Source: Thermomicrobiales bacterium
GTDB lineage: Bacteria > Chloroflexota > Chloroflexia > Thermomicrobiales > UBA6265
Length of the DNA: 5,226 nucleotides
Assembly: GCA_020847015.1 (NCBI GenBank)
Contig: JADLCW010000476.1
Coordinates: 1 to 5,226, forward strand
Direction: 5' to 3'
Below, in pieces: positions 1 to 5,226 of the stretch; the first letter of the stretch is position 1, and each line of letters begins with the position of its first letter. Below the pieces are notes generated by a model, which was given only the letters and a program-made list of their open reading frames with translations, ran no database searches and was not told the DNA's origin. A program made the translations under genes and the position numbers.

Positions 1-4
1 GATC

Positions 5-21
5 GGGCGCGGCATGCGCCC
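5..21. repeat. Short GC-rich inverted repeat upstream of the operon
   Basis: Two 6-base arms, GGGCGC and GCGCCC, flank a 5-base spacer, giving a small perfect hairpin that lies 57 bases before the first start codon. There is no T-tract, so a classical intrinsic terminator for an upstream gene is not supported. It could be one copy of a dispersed intergenic repeat or an operator, or simply chance in GC-rich DNA. The rest of the leader (22-67) is rich in GCGACG-like short repeats, and I see no convincing -35/-10 promoter in it; the operon promoter may lie upstream of the window. Confidence 0.35.
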
Positions 22-67
22 TACCGGAATCGCGGAACGGAGCGAGCGACGCGCGACGCAGCGCGAC

Positions 68-74
68 GGAGGTG
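68..74 (+). promoter_or_regulatory. Strong Shine-Dalgarno of the solute-binding protein gene
   Basis: The sequence GGAGGTG lies five to six bases before the ATG at 79. It is a near-perfect match to the anti-Shine-Dalgarno sequence and is the strongest ribosome site of the operon. It fixes the start of the binding-protein gene at 79 and fits the high expression expected for that component. Confidence 0.8.
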
Positions 75-78
75 TCCG

Positions 79-1371
79 ATGACGCACGAGGAAGCGCGGA
101 TCCAGAACCTGATCGACGAAGCGAGTACGCGGCGCTACGGTCGACGCCAGATCATCCAGCGCGGCATTGCCCTGGGACTGGCGGCGCCGGCGATCGGGCG
201 AGTATTGGCCGCGCAACCGGTCGGAGCGACCGACGCCACTCCGGTGGTCGGCGCCGACGGCACGATCCAGGTGTCGATCCTGAACAAGGGCATGACTCCG
301 GACGAGATCAAGGCGGAGATCCAGAAAGAGGGCGAAGTCAGCGTCGGCAACTGGACCTACACCGCCAACGACACGGTGATCGCCAAGTTTATCGAATATG
401 TCAAGACAACCTATGATGTCGATGTCAAACTCAATTACGAACCGACGCAGGCTCCGAGCACCTTCCTCACCAAGCTCTACACCGCGCGCGGCAGTGGCGG
501 CTCATCCCCCTACGACGTGCTGGCCAGCGAAGAGAACTACTGGGCGGAGGCGCAGTCGCAACCGGAGCCGGTGATGCAGGATTACCTGCCTTCCGGGCTG
601 GTTCCCAATGCCGAGCGCGTGCTGCCGTTGCTCAATCACGCACCGACGGCGATCGGTTTCCAGGCCTCGGGCTCGCCGGGCATCGTCTACGACAAGGAGC
701 GCGCGCCGTATCTGAAGAACTGGACCGATCTCGCCGACGAGCGACTGAAGGGCCGGCTGACGCTGGCGCGTCCGGGCGACATCAGCTCCGGCGGATTCCT
801 CCTCGGTCTGGCGCTGGCGCTTGGCAAGGACTACAAGAACGCCGACCAGATGAAAGAGACGATCGACTTCGCGATCCAGAAGATCCACCCCAACGTGCTC
901 CAGTACACGACCGACAGCGCCACCATGCAGCAGTTGCTGCGCAACGGCGTGGTCGACGCGGTCGGGTTCTGGAACTCGCTGGCGCGCATGGAATTCCTCG
1001 ACGGTCAGCAGAACACGGCCTTCATGATCGCCGAGTCGGGGCAGTACCTCGTCAACGGCTACATGTGGGTGCCGAAGAGCGCGCCGCATCCGGTGCTGGC
1101 GCAGATCTTCGTCAACTGGCGGCTCAGCGACGAGGTGCAGTTCCCGCCCGATAGCTGGGGCATCGAGCACGGACCGTGGGCGGAGCTAAACGAGGGATTG
1201 CTCGGGCCTTCCTACGAAGGATTGGTCCCCGACTGGTTCAAGGACGACTACTTCAATTTCTATCCGACCATCGAGCAGCTGGAAACCCGCTACAACCTGG
1301 TCGACTGGCCGTTCTACTCCGAGCATGTCGGCGAGTGGATGGACTACTACGCCAAGGGCATCGGCCAGTAG
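79..1371 (+). CDS. ABC transporter extracellular solute-binding protein, PotD/Fbp-like, with Tat-type signal
   Basis: This 430-residue protein is the capture subunit of the importer encoded downstream. The N-terminus has a 17-residue leader, then arginine pairs at 18-19 and 22-23 (RRQIIQRG, a loose twin-arginine motif), a hydrophobic stretch at about 29-44 and an Ala-rich cleavage region (VLAAQPVGA, about 42-50). I see no lipobox cysteine, and no cysteine anywhere in the protein. The mature part has the pattern of periplasmic binding proteins of the polyamine/iron group: an aromatic first strand segment (VGNWTYTAND), a GIVYDKE segment followed by NWTDLAD and LKGRLTLARPGD, and a C-terminal helical region ending DYYAKGIGQ. 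The length is normal for the family. The start at 79 is supported by GGAGGTG. The gene is first of four, followed by two permeases and an ATPase. The family is clear, but the substrate is not: polyamine, ferric iron and organophosphonate are all possible. Confidence 0.9.
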   Translation: MTHEEARIQNLIDEASTRRYGRRQIIQRGIALGLAAPAIGRVLAAQPVGATDATPVVGADGTIQVSILNKGMTPDEIKAEIQKEGEVSVGNWTYTANDTVIAKFIEYVKTTYDVDVKLNYEPTQAPSTFLTKLYTARGSGGSSPYDVLASEENYWAEAQSQPEPVMQDYLPSGLVPNAERVLPLLNHAPTAIGFQASGSPGIVYDKERAPYLKNWTDLADERLKGRLTLARPGDISSGGFLLGLALALGKDYKNADQMKETIDFAIQKIHPNVLQYTTDSATMQQLLRNGVVDAVGFWNSLARMEFLDGQQNTAFMIAESGQYLVNGYMWVPKSAPHPVLAQIFVNWRLSDEVQFPPDSWGIEHGPWAELNEGLLGPSYEGLVPDWFKDDYFNFYPTIEQLETRYNLVDWPFYSEHVGEWMDYYAKGIGQ

Positions 1372-1385
1372 TCCATACGAGATCG

Positions 1386-1412
1386 GTCGGGGCGCCAACC
1401 TGGCGCCCCGAC
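1386..1412 (+). promoter_or_regulatory. Perfect 11-bp hairpin between binding-protein and permease genes
   Basis: The arms GTCGGGGCGCC (1386-1396) and GGCGCCCCGAC (1402-1412) are perfect inverted repeats around the loop AACCT, 14 bases after the stop of the binding-protein gene. No T-run follows (the next bases are TTCACCCA), so full termination is unlikely. Such structures in binding-protein/permease gaps are known in other importer operons to protect the upstream message or to attenuate read-through, so that the binding protein outnumbers the membrane parts. That role here is inferred from position. The right arm can also pair with GGGGCGCC at 1432-1439, giving a second, mutually exclusive stem closer to the permease start. 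Confidence 0.7.
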
Positions 1413-1454
1413 TTCACCCACCGCGCCCGCCGGGGCGCCTGGACGACGTTTCGC

Positions 1455-2357
1455 ATGGCCCAAACCACGCTCCCCCAATCGCTGCCCGCCGAGCCGGCGG
1501 CGCTGCCCTTAACCGAGGCTCGGCAAACCCGCCGGCAGACGCTGATTGGCGTCGGGTTGCTGACACCGGCCGCGCTGGTCGCGCTGTGCTTTTCCATCGT
1601 GCCGCTGTTCTATCTGGTGCAGGTGAGTCTGACGCGTGGTTCGTCCTTCTTCTTCACCCCTGAATACACCTTCGACAACTTTCAAACCGTGGGTACGCGC
1701 TATGTGTCTACCGTGTGGCAAACGCTCAAGCTGGCGTCGCTCGCGTCGCTGCTGGATCTGGTGTTCGGCTATCCCTTCGCCTATATCCTGATTCGCAAGG
1801 TGCGCTATCGGGAATTCGCGCGCACGATGATGACCTTCCCGTTGTTCGGGCCGCTCTATCTGGCCTTCGGCATGTTTTACATACTGCTGCCGAATGGGCC
1901 ATTCGGCTCTATTTTGCAGGCGATGGGTATCAATGTCGCGAACTATCTATTTTCGCTGCCGGCGACGCTGTTCGCGATGGCGGTGTTCACCTTCCCGTTC
2001 ATGGTGATGAATATGGGTGCGGCGCTCTCCAATGTCGATCCGGTGTTGGAGGAAGCGGCCAAAACGCTCGGCGCCAAACCGTGGCAAATCTTCACGCGCG
2101 TGCTGTTCCCGCTCAGTCGCGGCGGTATTCTGGCTGGCTTTCTGATGTGTTTCGGCTGGAACCTGGGCGTCTTCGCGCAGCCCTTGCTGCTCGGTCGCCT
2201 GCAAGAGCAGAACGTGCTCTCGGTGGTGATGTACGACAAGGGGCTGATCCAGTTCGATTATGGACTGGCGGCGGCGATGGGCGTGGTGCTGATGGCGCTG
2301 GCCTTCTTCGTCACCTGGTTGTCGCTGCGCTTCTCGCGCGGGGCGCTGGGGACGTAG
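1455..2357 (+). CDS. ABC transporter permease (PotB/FbpB-like), first membrane subunit
   Basis: This 300-residue inner-membrane protein is one half of the translocation channel (binding-protein-dependent permease family, MetI-like fold). About six hydrophobic segments are visible, near residues 31-55, 88-112, 116-134, 163-185, 222-240 and 269-292. The cytoplasmic EAA coupling loop that docks on the ATPase is intact: EEAAKTLGA with EAA at 200-202 and Gly206, and LFP at 217-219. The start is taken at the ATG at 1455, which leaves a polar 27-residue N-terminal tail before the first membrane segment. The same frame is open back to 1176, but that part overlaps the binding-protein gene out of frame and reads as Arg-rich shadow sequence. 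The ribosome site is poor (only GGA about 11 bases upstream), unlike those of the neighbouring genes. The partner is the permease 13 bases downstream. Confidence 0.92.
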   Translation: MAQTTLPQSLPAEPAALPLTEARQTRRQTLIGVGLLTPAALVALCFSIVPLFYLVQVSLTRGSSFFFTPEYTFDNFQTVGTRYVSTVWQTLKLASLASLLDLVFGYPFAYILIRKVRYREFARTMMTFPLFGPLYLAFGMFYILLPNGPFGSILQAMGINVANYLFSLPATLFAMAVFTFPFMVMNMGAALSNVDPVLEEAAKTLGAKPWQIFTRVLFPLSRGGILAGFLMCFGWNLGVFAQPLLLGRLQEQNVLSVVMYDKGLIQFDYGLAAAMGVVLMALAFFVTWLSLRFSRGALGT

Positions 2358-2362
2358 GGGAG
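2356..2362 (+). promoter_or_regulatory. Ribosome binding site of the second permease gene
   Basis: AGGGGAG starts within the stop codon of the preceding permease gene and sits eight bases before the ATG at 2371. This supports that start and close translational coupling of the two permeases. Confidence 0.6.
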
Positions 2363-2370
2363 ATCCTCAC

Positions 2371-3216
2371 ATGGCTGTTTCCGTGGAGACGATCGTGGCC
2401 CGCCCGGCCGCGCCCGAACCGCGCCGATTTCGTCACGGCGCGCTGCTGGCGGTCGTGCAGCATGGGTACATCTGGTTCTGGCTGGCCATTTTCGCCATGC
2501 CATTTTTGGCGACGCTGTTCTATTCGGTGCAGCAGACCGGCGGCGGGCTCACACTGTCCGCCTACCAATACGTGCTGGGCAGCTTCCGGGACAACCTGGT
2601 GCTGTCGGCGGTATCCACGGTGGTGACGATCCTGGTGAATTTGCTCATCGCCATCCCGGCTGCCTACGGACTGGTCCGTTATCCCGTGCCCGGCAAGAAT
2701 CTGATTCTCTCGACGTTGAATCTATCGCTGTATACGCCGGCGGCGGTGATGGGCATCAGCCTGGTCATTGCCTATGCGTTCCTGTTTCGCATCCCCCAGA
2801 GTTTCATCGGGTTGATCGCGGCGTATGTCGTGGGCACGTTCCCGCTGATGCTGGTGCCAATCATCGTGGCGCTGCGCGATCTGCCGATGGTCTATGAAGA
2901 GGCGGCCAAAACACTGGGAGCCAGCCGCTGGCAGTCGCTGCGGCGGGTCGAGTTGCCGCTGCTGGGGCCGGGCATCAGCGCCGGCATCCTGCTGACCTTC
3001 GTCATCGTCTTCAACGAATTTCTGGTCACCTTGTTTATCGCCGGGCCGAACACGACCACGGCGGCGCTGCGGGTCTATACGCTGACGCGCACCGCCGGTT
3101 TCCAGCCGTCGACGGCGGCGCTGGCGACGACGATGCAACTCGTCTCCTTCCTGGTGGTGCTGCTCTTCTTCCAGGTGTTCGGATCGCGCTACCTGAAGGG
3201 CACGTATCTCATTTGA
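2371..3216 (+). CDS. ABC transporter permease (PotC-like), second membrane subunit
   Basis: This 281-residue protein is the second channel half, paired with the permease encoded just upstream. Hydrophobic segments lie near residues 33-53, 77-100, 112-138, 145-167, 200-225 and 257-275, the six-segment pattern usual for PotC-type permeases. The EAA loop is conserved: YEEAAKTLGASRW, with EAA at 177-179, Gly183, and Leu-Pro at 195-196. A polar tail of about 30 residues precedes the first membrane segment. The start at 2371 is supported by AGGGGAG and by the 13-base gap to the preceding stop codon. Having two different permeases, rather than one long fused protein, points to the polyamine/phosphonate-like arrangement more than to the fused FbpB iron type, but this is only a tendency. 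Confidence 0.93.
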   Translation: MAVSVETIVARPAAPEPRRFRHGALLAVVQHGYIWFWLAIFAMPFLATLFYSVQQTGGGLTLSAYQYVLGSFRDNLVLSAVSTVVTILVNLLIAIPAAYGLVRYPVPGKNLILSTLNLSLYTPAAVMGISLVIAYAFLFRIPQSFIGLIAAYVVGTFPLMLVPIIVALRDLPMVYEEAAKTLGASRWQSLRRVELPLLGPGISAGILLTFVIVFNEFLVTLFIAGPNTTTAALRVYTLTRTAGFQPSTAALATTMQLVSFLVVLLFFQVFGSRYLKGTYLI

Positions 3217-3262
3217 CATTGTCCGGAATCGAGGTCCCGCGCCGGCCGGCGTGGCGATCCAC

Positions 3263-3266
3263 GGAG
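3263..3266 (+). promoter_or_regulatory. Ribosome binding site deciding the ATPase start
   Basis: GGAG lies five bases before the ATG at 3272. The in-frame GTG at 3251 has no Shine-Dalgarno and would sit on the edge of a 12-base GC palindrome (CGCCGGCCGGCG, 3240-3251). The ATG is therefore preferred, which shortens the longest open frame by seven residues. Confidence 0.6.
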
Positions 3267-3271
3267 CGACC

Positions 3272-4387
3272 ATGAGCCGGGTTCGATTGCAGGAGGTCAC
3301 CAAGCGATTCGGGGCGGCTGTCGCCGTGGACCGCATCAGCGCCGATATTGCCGAAGGCGAGTTCGTCACGTTGCTGGGCCCGTCCGGCTGCGGCAAGACG
3401 ACCACGCTGCGCATGGTGGCGGGATTGATCGATCCCTCCAGCGGCGAAATTCTGTTCGACGATCAGGTGGTCAATGCGATTCCGCCCGCCAAGCGCAACA
3501 TCGGGTTGGCGTTCCAAAGTCACGCCCTGTTTCCGCACTTGTCGGTCGCGCGCAACATCGCCTTCGGGTTGGAGGTGAAGGGTCGGGCGAAGCAGGAGAC
3601 TGCGGCCCGGGTGCGCGAGATGCTGGAGATGGTGGAACTGGCCGACTATGCCGACCGGATGCCGGCCCAACTCTCCGGCGGCCAACAGCAACGGGTGGCG
3701 TTGGCGCGAATGCTGGCGACCGATCCCCGCGTGCTCCTGTTCGATGAACCGTTGTCGGCGCTGGATCGCAATCTGCGCGATACGCTGAAATATTCCATTC
3801 TGGCGCTGCAACGGCGAACGAGAAAAACCGCGATCTATGTCACCCACGACCAATCGGAGGCGTTCGCCATCTCCGACCGCATCTTCGTGATGCACGAGGG
3901 TCGCATCGAGCAATCGGGCAGCCAACTCGACATTTATCTGCGGCCGCAGACGGAGTTCGTGGCCAATTTTGTCGGCGACAACAACGCGTTGCGGGGCGAA
4001 GTCATCGGCGTGGAACGCGGCGCGCCTGGCGAGCCGGGGCAGTTGCTCATCCAGAGCGGTTCCATTCGGCTGACGGCCGCCGACTACGCGGGTCTCCGGT
4101 TGGGTGATTCGGTGCTGGCCTTCGTGCGACCGGAGAACATCGCGGTAATGCCGGTCGATGTGGACGCCGCCGATCCCGACACGATCGTCGGGCGGGTCGA
4201 GCAGATCGTGTTCGAGGGACCGACGGTGCAGTTGCTGGTCGATGCCCATGGCATTCCGCTGCGGGTGGCGGTGAGCGGACTGGAGCGGTTGCGCTTGCTG
4301 GACGCCGAGCAACGCCAGGTTCGGCTGCGATTGCAGGAAGTCTCGCTGGTGCGCGACCGGGTCGGGCAACCGGCCGCAATCGCCTGA
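3272..4387 (+). CDS. ABC transporter ATP-binding protein, PotA/FbpC-like with TOBE-type C-terminus
   Basis: This 371-residue protein is the cytoplasmic ATPase that powers the importer. All nucleotide-binding motifs are present: an aromatic A-loop residue at Phe13, Walker A GPSGCGKTT (36-44), Q-loop Gln82 in FQSHALFPHL, signature LSGGQQQ (134-140), Walker B LLFDEP (155-160, catalytic Glu159), D-loop SALD (162-165) and H-loop His192 in THDQSE. Residues after about 235 (FVGDNNALRGEV, then FVRPENI at 284-290 and VEQIVFEGPTVQ) form the TOBE-type regulatory domain seen in PotA, CysA, FbpC and MalK relatives. The length is normal for that group. It is the last gene of the operon, 55 bases after the second permease. 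Nothing suggests loss of function. The family is sure; the transported solute is not. Confidence 0.94.
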   Translation: MSRVRLQEVTKRFGAAVAVDRISADIAEGEFVTLLGPSGCGKTTTLRMVAGLIDPSSGEILFDDQVVNAIPPAKRNIGLAFQSHALFPHLSVARNIAFGLEVKGRAKQETAARVREMLEMVELADYADRMPAQLSGGQQQRVALARMLATDPRVLLFDEPLSALDRNLRDTLKYSILALQRRTRKTAIYVTHDQSEAFAISDRIFVMHEGRIEQSGSQLDIYLRPQTEFVANFVGDNNALRGEVIGVERGAPGEPGQLLIQSGSIRLTAADYAGLRLGDSVLAFVRPENIAVMPVDVDAADPDTIVGRVEQIVFEGPTVQLLVDAHGIPLRVAVSGLERLRLLDAEQRQVRLRLQEVSLVRDRVGQPAAIA

Positions 4388-4582
4388 GTCGGTGATGAAC
4401 GCGGAGACGATGACGCTGCGGAGTGGGCCGCGCCGTGGCTACCCGGCCGCGCACCTTCGACTCGGCGCGCGGCGCTCTCGGAAGCACTTCCGGACGTGAA
4501 CGACCGCGCGGGGTTGCGCGGCTCGCGCGCAATTACCGCTTGTGATGGTTCCTGCCGAAGATCGCCGGGCATTCCCGCTGTA
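4388..4582. other. Non-coding stretch after the ABC operon
   Basis: I find no supportable gene here on either strand. A 34-codon frame at 4395-4499 begins eight bases after the ATPase stop but has no Shine-Dalgarno and no recognisable content. A 6-bp inverted repeat, CCGCGC (4504-4509) and GCGCGG (4516-4521), with a 6-base loop lies about 115 bases after the operon. It lacks a T-tract, so I do not call a terminator. The long frames on the minus strand are Arg/Ser/Pro/Ala-rich and look like GC-driven shadows. Confidence 0.5.
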
Positions 4583-4681
4583 TCTGAATTCACGCTCGCC
4601 GAAACATGGCCGGGCTGCCCGCCGCATGATTTGGCTGCACCGGATGCCTTGGCGCTGTGTAATCTGGCGGCCTCGAGGTGA
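4583..4681 (+). pseudogene. Possible N-terminal remnant of the winged-helix pseudogene (tentative)
   Basis: In the frame ending at the TGA at 4679-4681, the translation contains FTLAE, then TWP followed four residues later by His, then DLAAPDALAL and NLAASR. The HTH_42/AlkZ-like family, as I remember it, has an early block of the form RTWPMRGTLH followed by a acidic/Ala/Leu stretch, and the order and spacing here are similar with about a one-residue shortening. If real, this is the decayed N-terminal part of the gene whose C-terminal part lies at 4743-5127, with most of the middle lost. The match is short and degenerate and could be chance. Confidence 0.25.
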
Positions 4682-4742
4682 ACGTGTAGACGTGGTGCGG
4701 GTTGTCGGGAATGAGGACGGTGCTGGTCGGGCCGCGCCGCAA

Positions 4743-5127
4743 TTGCGGACATTTCGCAACGAGCGGGGCCGGGAGCTGTTCGAGCGGCCGGACGCGCCGC
4801 GCCCCGGCAGGGAGATGTCGATCTCGGTCCGCTTCCTGCCGGATTTCGACAATCTGGCGCTTTCCCACGTCGATCGCGGCCGGTTGATCGCCGGCGCGCA
4901 AGGGACGAATGGTCGCGAAAAACCTGCGGGCACGAGCCGCGCGCTCGATCGACGGGTTTGTCGCTGGCACGCGGCAGGTGGAGCACAGGCGCAACATGGC
5001 GATGCTGCGGCTAGCGCCATTCCCCGTCTTGAACCAGACGGAGGCCTGTAATCTGAGCGAGGAGCTGCTGCGCTTCCTGGAACCGGATGCCGGTTCATTC
5101 GTGGTGGAGCTGGCGCTTCCAACGTAG
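4743..5127 (+). pseudogene. Frameshifted C-terminal remnant of a winged-helix DNA-binding protein (HTH_42/AlkZ-like)
   Basis: Intact relatives are roughly 350-400-residue proteins of the HTH_42 family, which includes the DNA glycosylase AlkZ/YcaQ; the function of most actinobacterial and Chloroflexota members is unknown. Here one frame (4743 to about 4892) reads LRTFRNERGRELFERPDAPR and then RFLPDFDNLALSHVDRGRLI, matching the family's conserved LRTF-DE-GRELFDLPDAP and RFLPEYDNLLLSHADR blocks. The match then moves to a second frame (about 4906-5127), reading KNLRARA, SIDGFVAGTRQVEHRR, MLRLAPF and ELLRFLEPDA up to a TAG, the usual C-terminal end of the family. The shift between frames falls at about 4890-4908 (one extra base or two missing). 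No N-terminal half or start codon is contiguous with it, and the family's GTW position reads GTR. Together these indicate decay. The family motifs are recalled, not searched. Confidence 0.72.
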
Positions 5128-5226
5128 GACGGTCTGGCATGGCCGAACCTTGCGCTCGCGGCAACATGCGGTTGACTCCAAGGCTCTTGGCGCCGAGACC
5201 GGCGAACGGAGCATCGCAGACATGCC
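5128..5226. other. Window end without a supportable gene
   Basis: An open frame starts at the ATG at 5139 and runs off the window end (beginning MAEPCARGNMRL), but it has no Shine-Dalgarno and no recognisable motif. I cannot call it a gene from 29 codons. Confidence 0.3.

Noticed and set aside
1176..1454. 5' extension of the permease A frame into the binding-protein gene
   Set aside because: It would overlap the binding-protein gene out of frame. The translation is Arg/Gly-rich without membrane character, while the ATG at 1455 gives a normal PotB-type N-terminus.
3251..3271. GTG at 3251 as the ATPase start
   Set aside because: It has no Shine-Dalgarno and overlaps a GC palindrome. The ATG at 3272 has GGAG at good spacing and gives the usual N-terminus of the family.
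3209..4369. A 386-codon minus-strand open frame opposite the ATPase gene
   Set aside because: It is rich in Gln, Arg and His and has no recognisable domain. It is fully antisense to an ATPase with every catalytic motif intact, so it is a GC-driven shadow.
4395..4499. 34-codon frame directly after the ATPase stop
   Set aside because: It has no Shine-Dalgarno, no recognisable motif and a very Arg-rich composition. A decayed 5' end of the downstream pseudogene was considered, but I could not align it.
4504..4521. CCGCGC/GCGCGG inverted repeat as the operon terminator
   Set aside because: The stem is only 6 bp, there is no T-tract, and it is about 115 bases from the stop codon; this is expected by chance in such GC-rich DNA.
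5080..5096. 7-bp inverted repeat GAACCGG/CCGGTTC with a 3-base loop
   Set aside because: It lies inside the conserved LEPDAG coding remnant of the pseudogene and has no T-tract, so it is best explained by coding sequence.
4439..5167. Long minus-strand frames (242, 300 and 135 codons) in the 3' region
   Set aside because: They are Arg/Ser/Pro/Ala-rich and without motifs, and they lie opposite recognisable plus-strand HTH_42 blocks; they are shadows.

Overview
The window is GC-rich throughout. It carries one complete four-gene ABC importer operon on the + strand (about 79-4387), followed by about 840 bp with no intact gene (4388-5226). The style of the substrate-binding protein (twin-arginine signal, no lipobox) and the type of the decayed gene downstream suggest an environmental Chloroflexota bacterium of the Thermomicrobia/Sphaerobacter kind. 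This is an inference from remembered family resemblance, not a measured placement, and a high-GC actinobacterium is the main alternative.

Layout: a 78-base leader with a small GC hairpin and a strong Shine-Dalgarno; a Tat-exported solute-binding protein (79-1371); an 83-base gap holding a perfect 11-bp hairpin; permease A (1455-2357); a 13-base gap; permease B (2371-3216); a 55-base gap; and the ATPase (start chosen at 3272, end 4387). The set of one binding protein, two separate permeases with EAA loops and one ATPase with a TOBE-type C-terminus is the PotABCD-like arrangement of the polyamine/iron/phosphonate/thiamine importer group. The binding protein should capture the solute outside the membrane, the two permeases form the channel, and the ATPase dimer drives import. 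The substrate cannot be fixed from sequence alone. The hairpin in the first gap, together with the weak ribosome site of permease A, fits the usual need for more binding protein than membrane components.

The 3' region is not empty. From about 4743 to 5127 it encodes, in two different frames, the C-terminal part of a winged-helix DNA-binding protein of the HTH_42/AlkZ-like family, so this is a frameshifted, 5'-truncated pseudogene. A weaker trace at about 4583-4681 in a third frame may be a remnant of the N-terminal part of the same gene, implying a large internal deletion. I see no RNA gene, mobile element, CRISPR array or intact novel system in this window.
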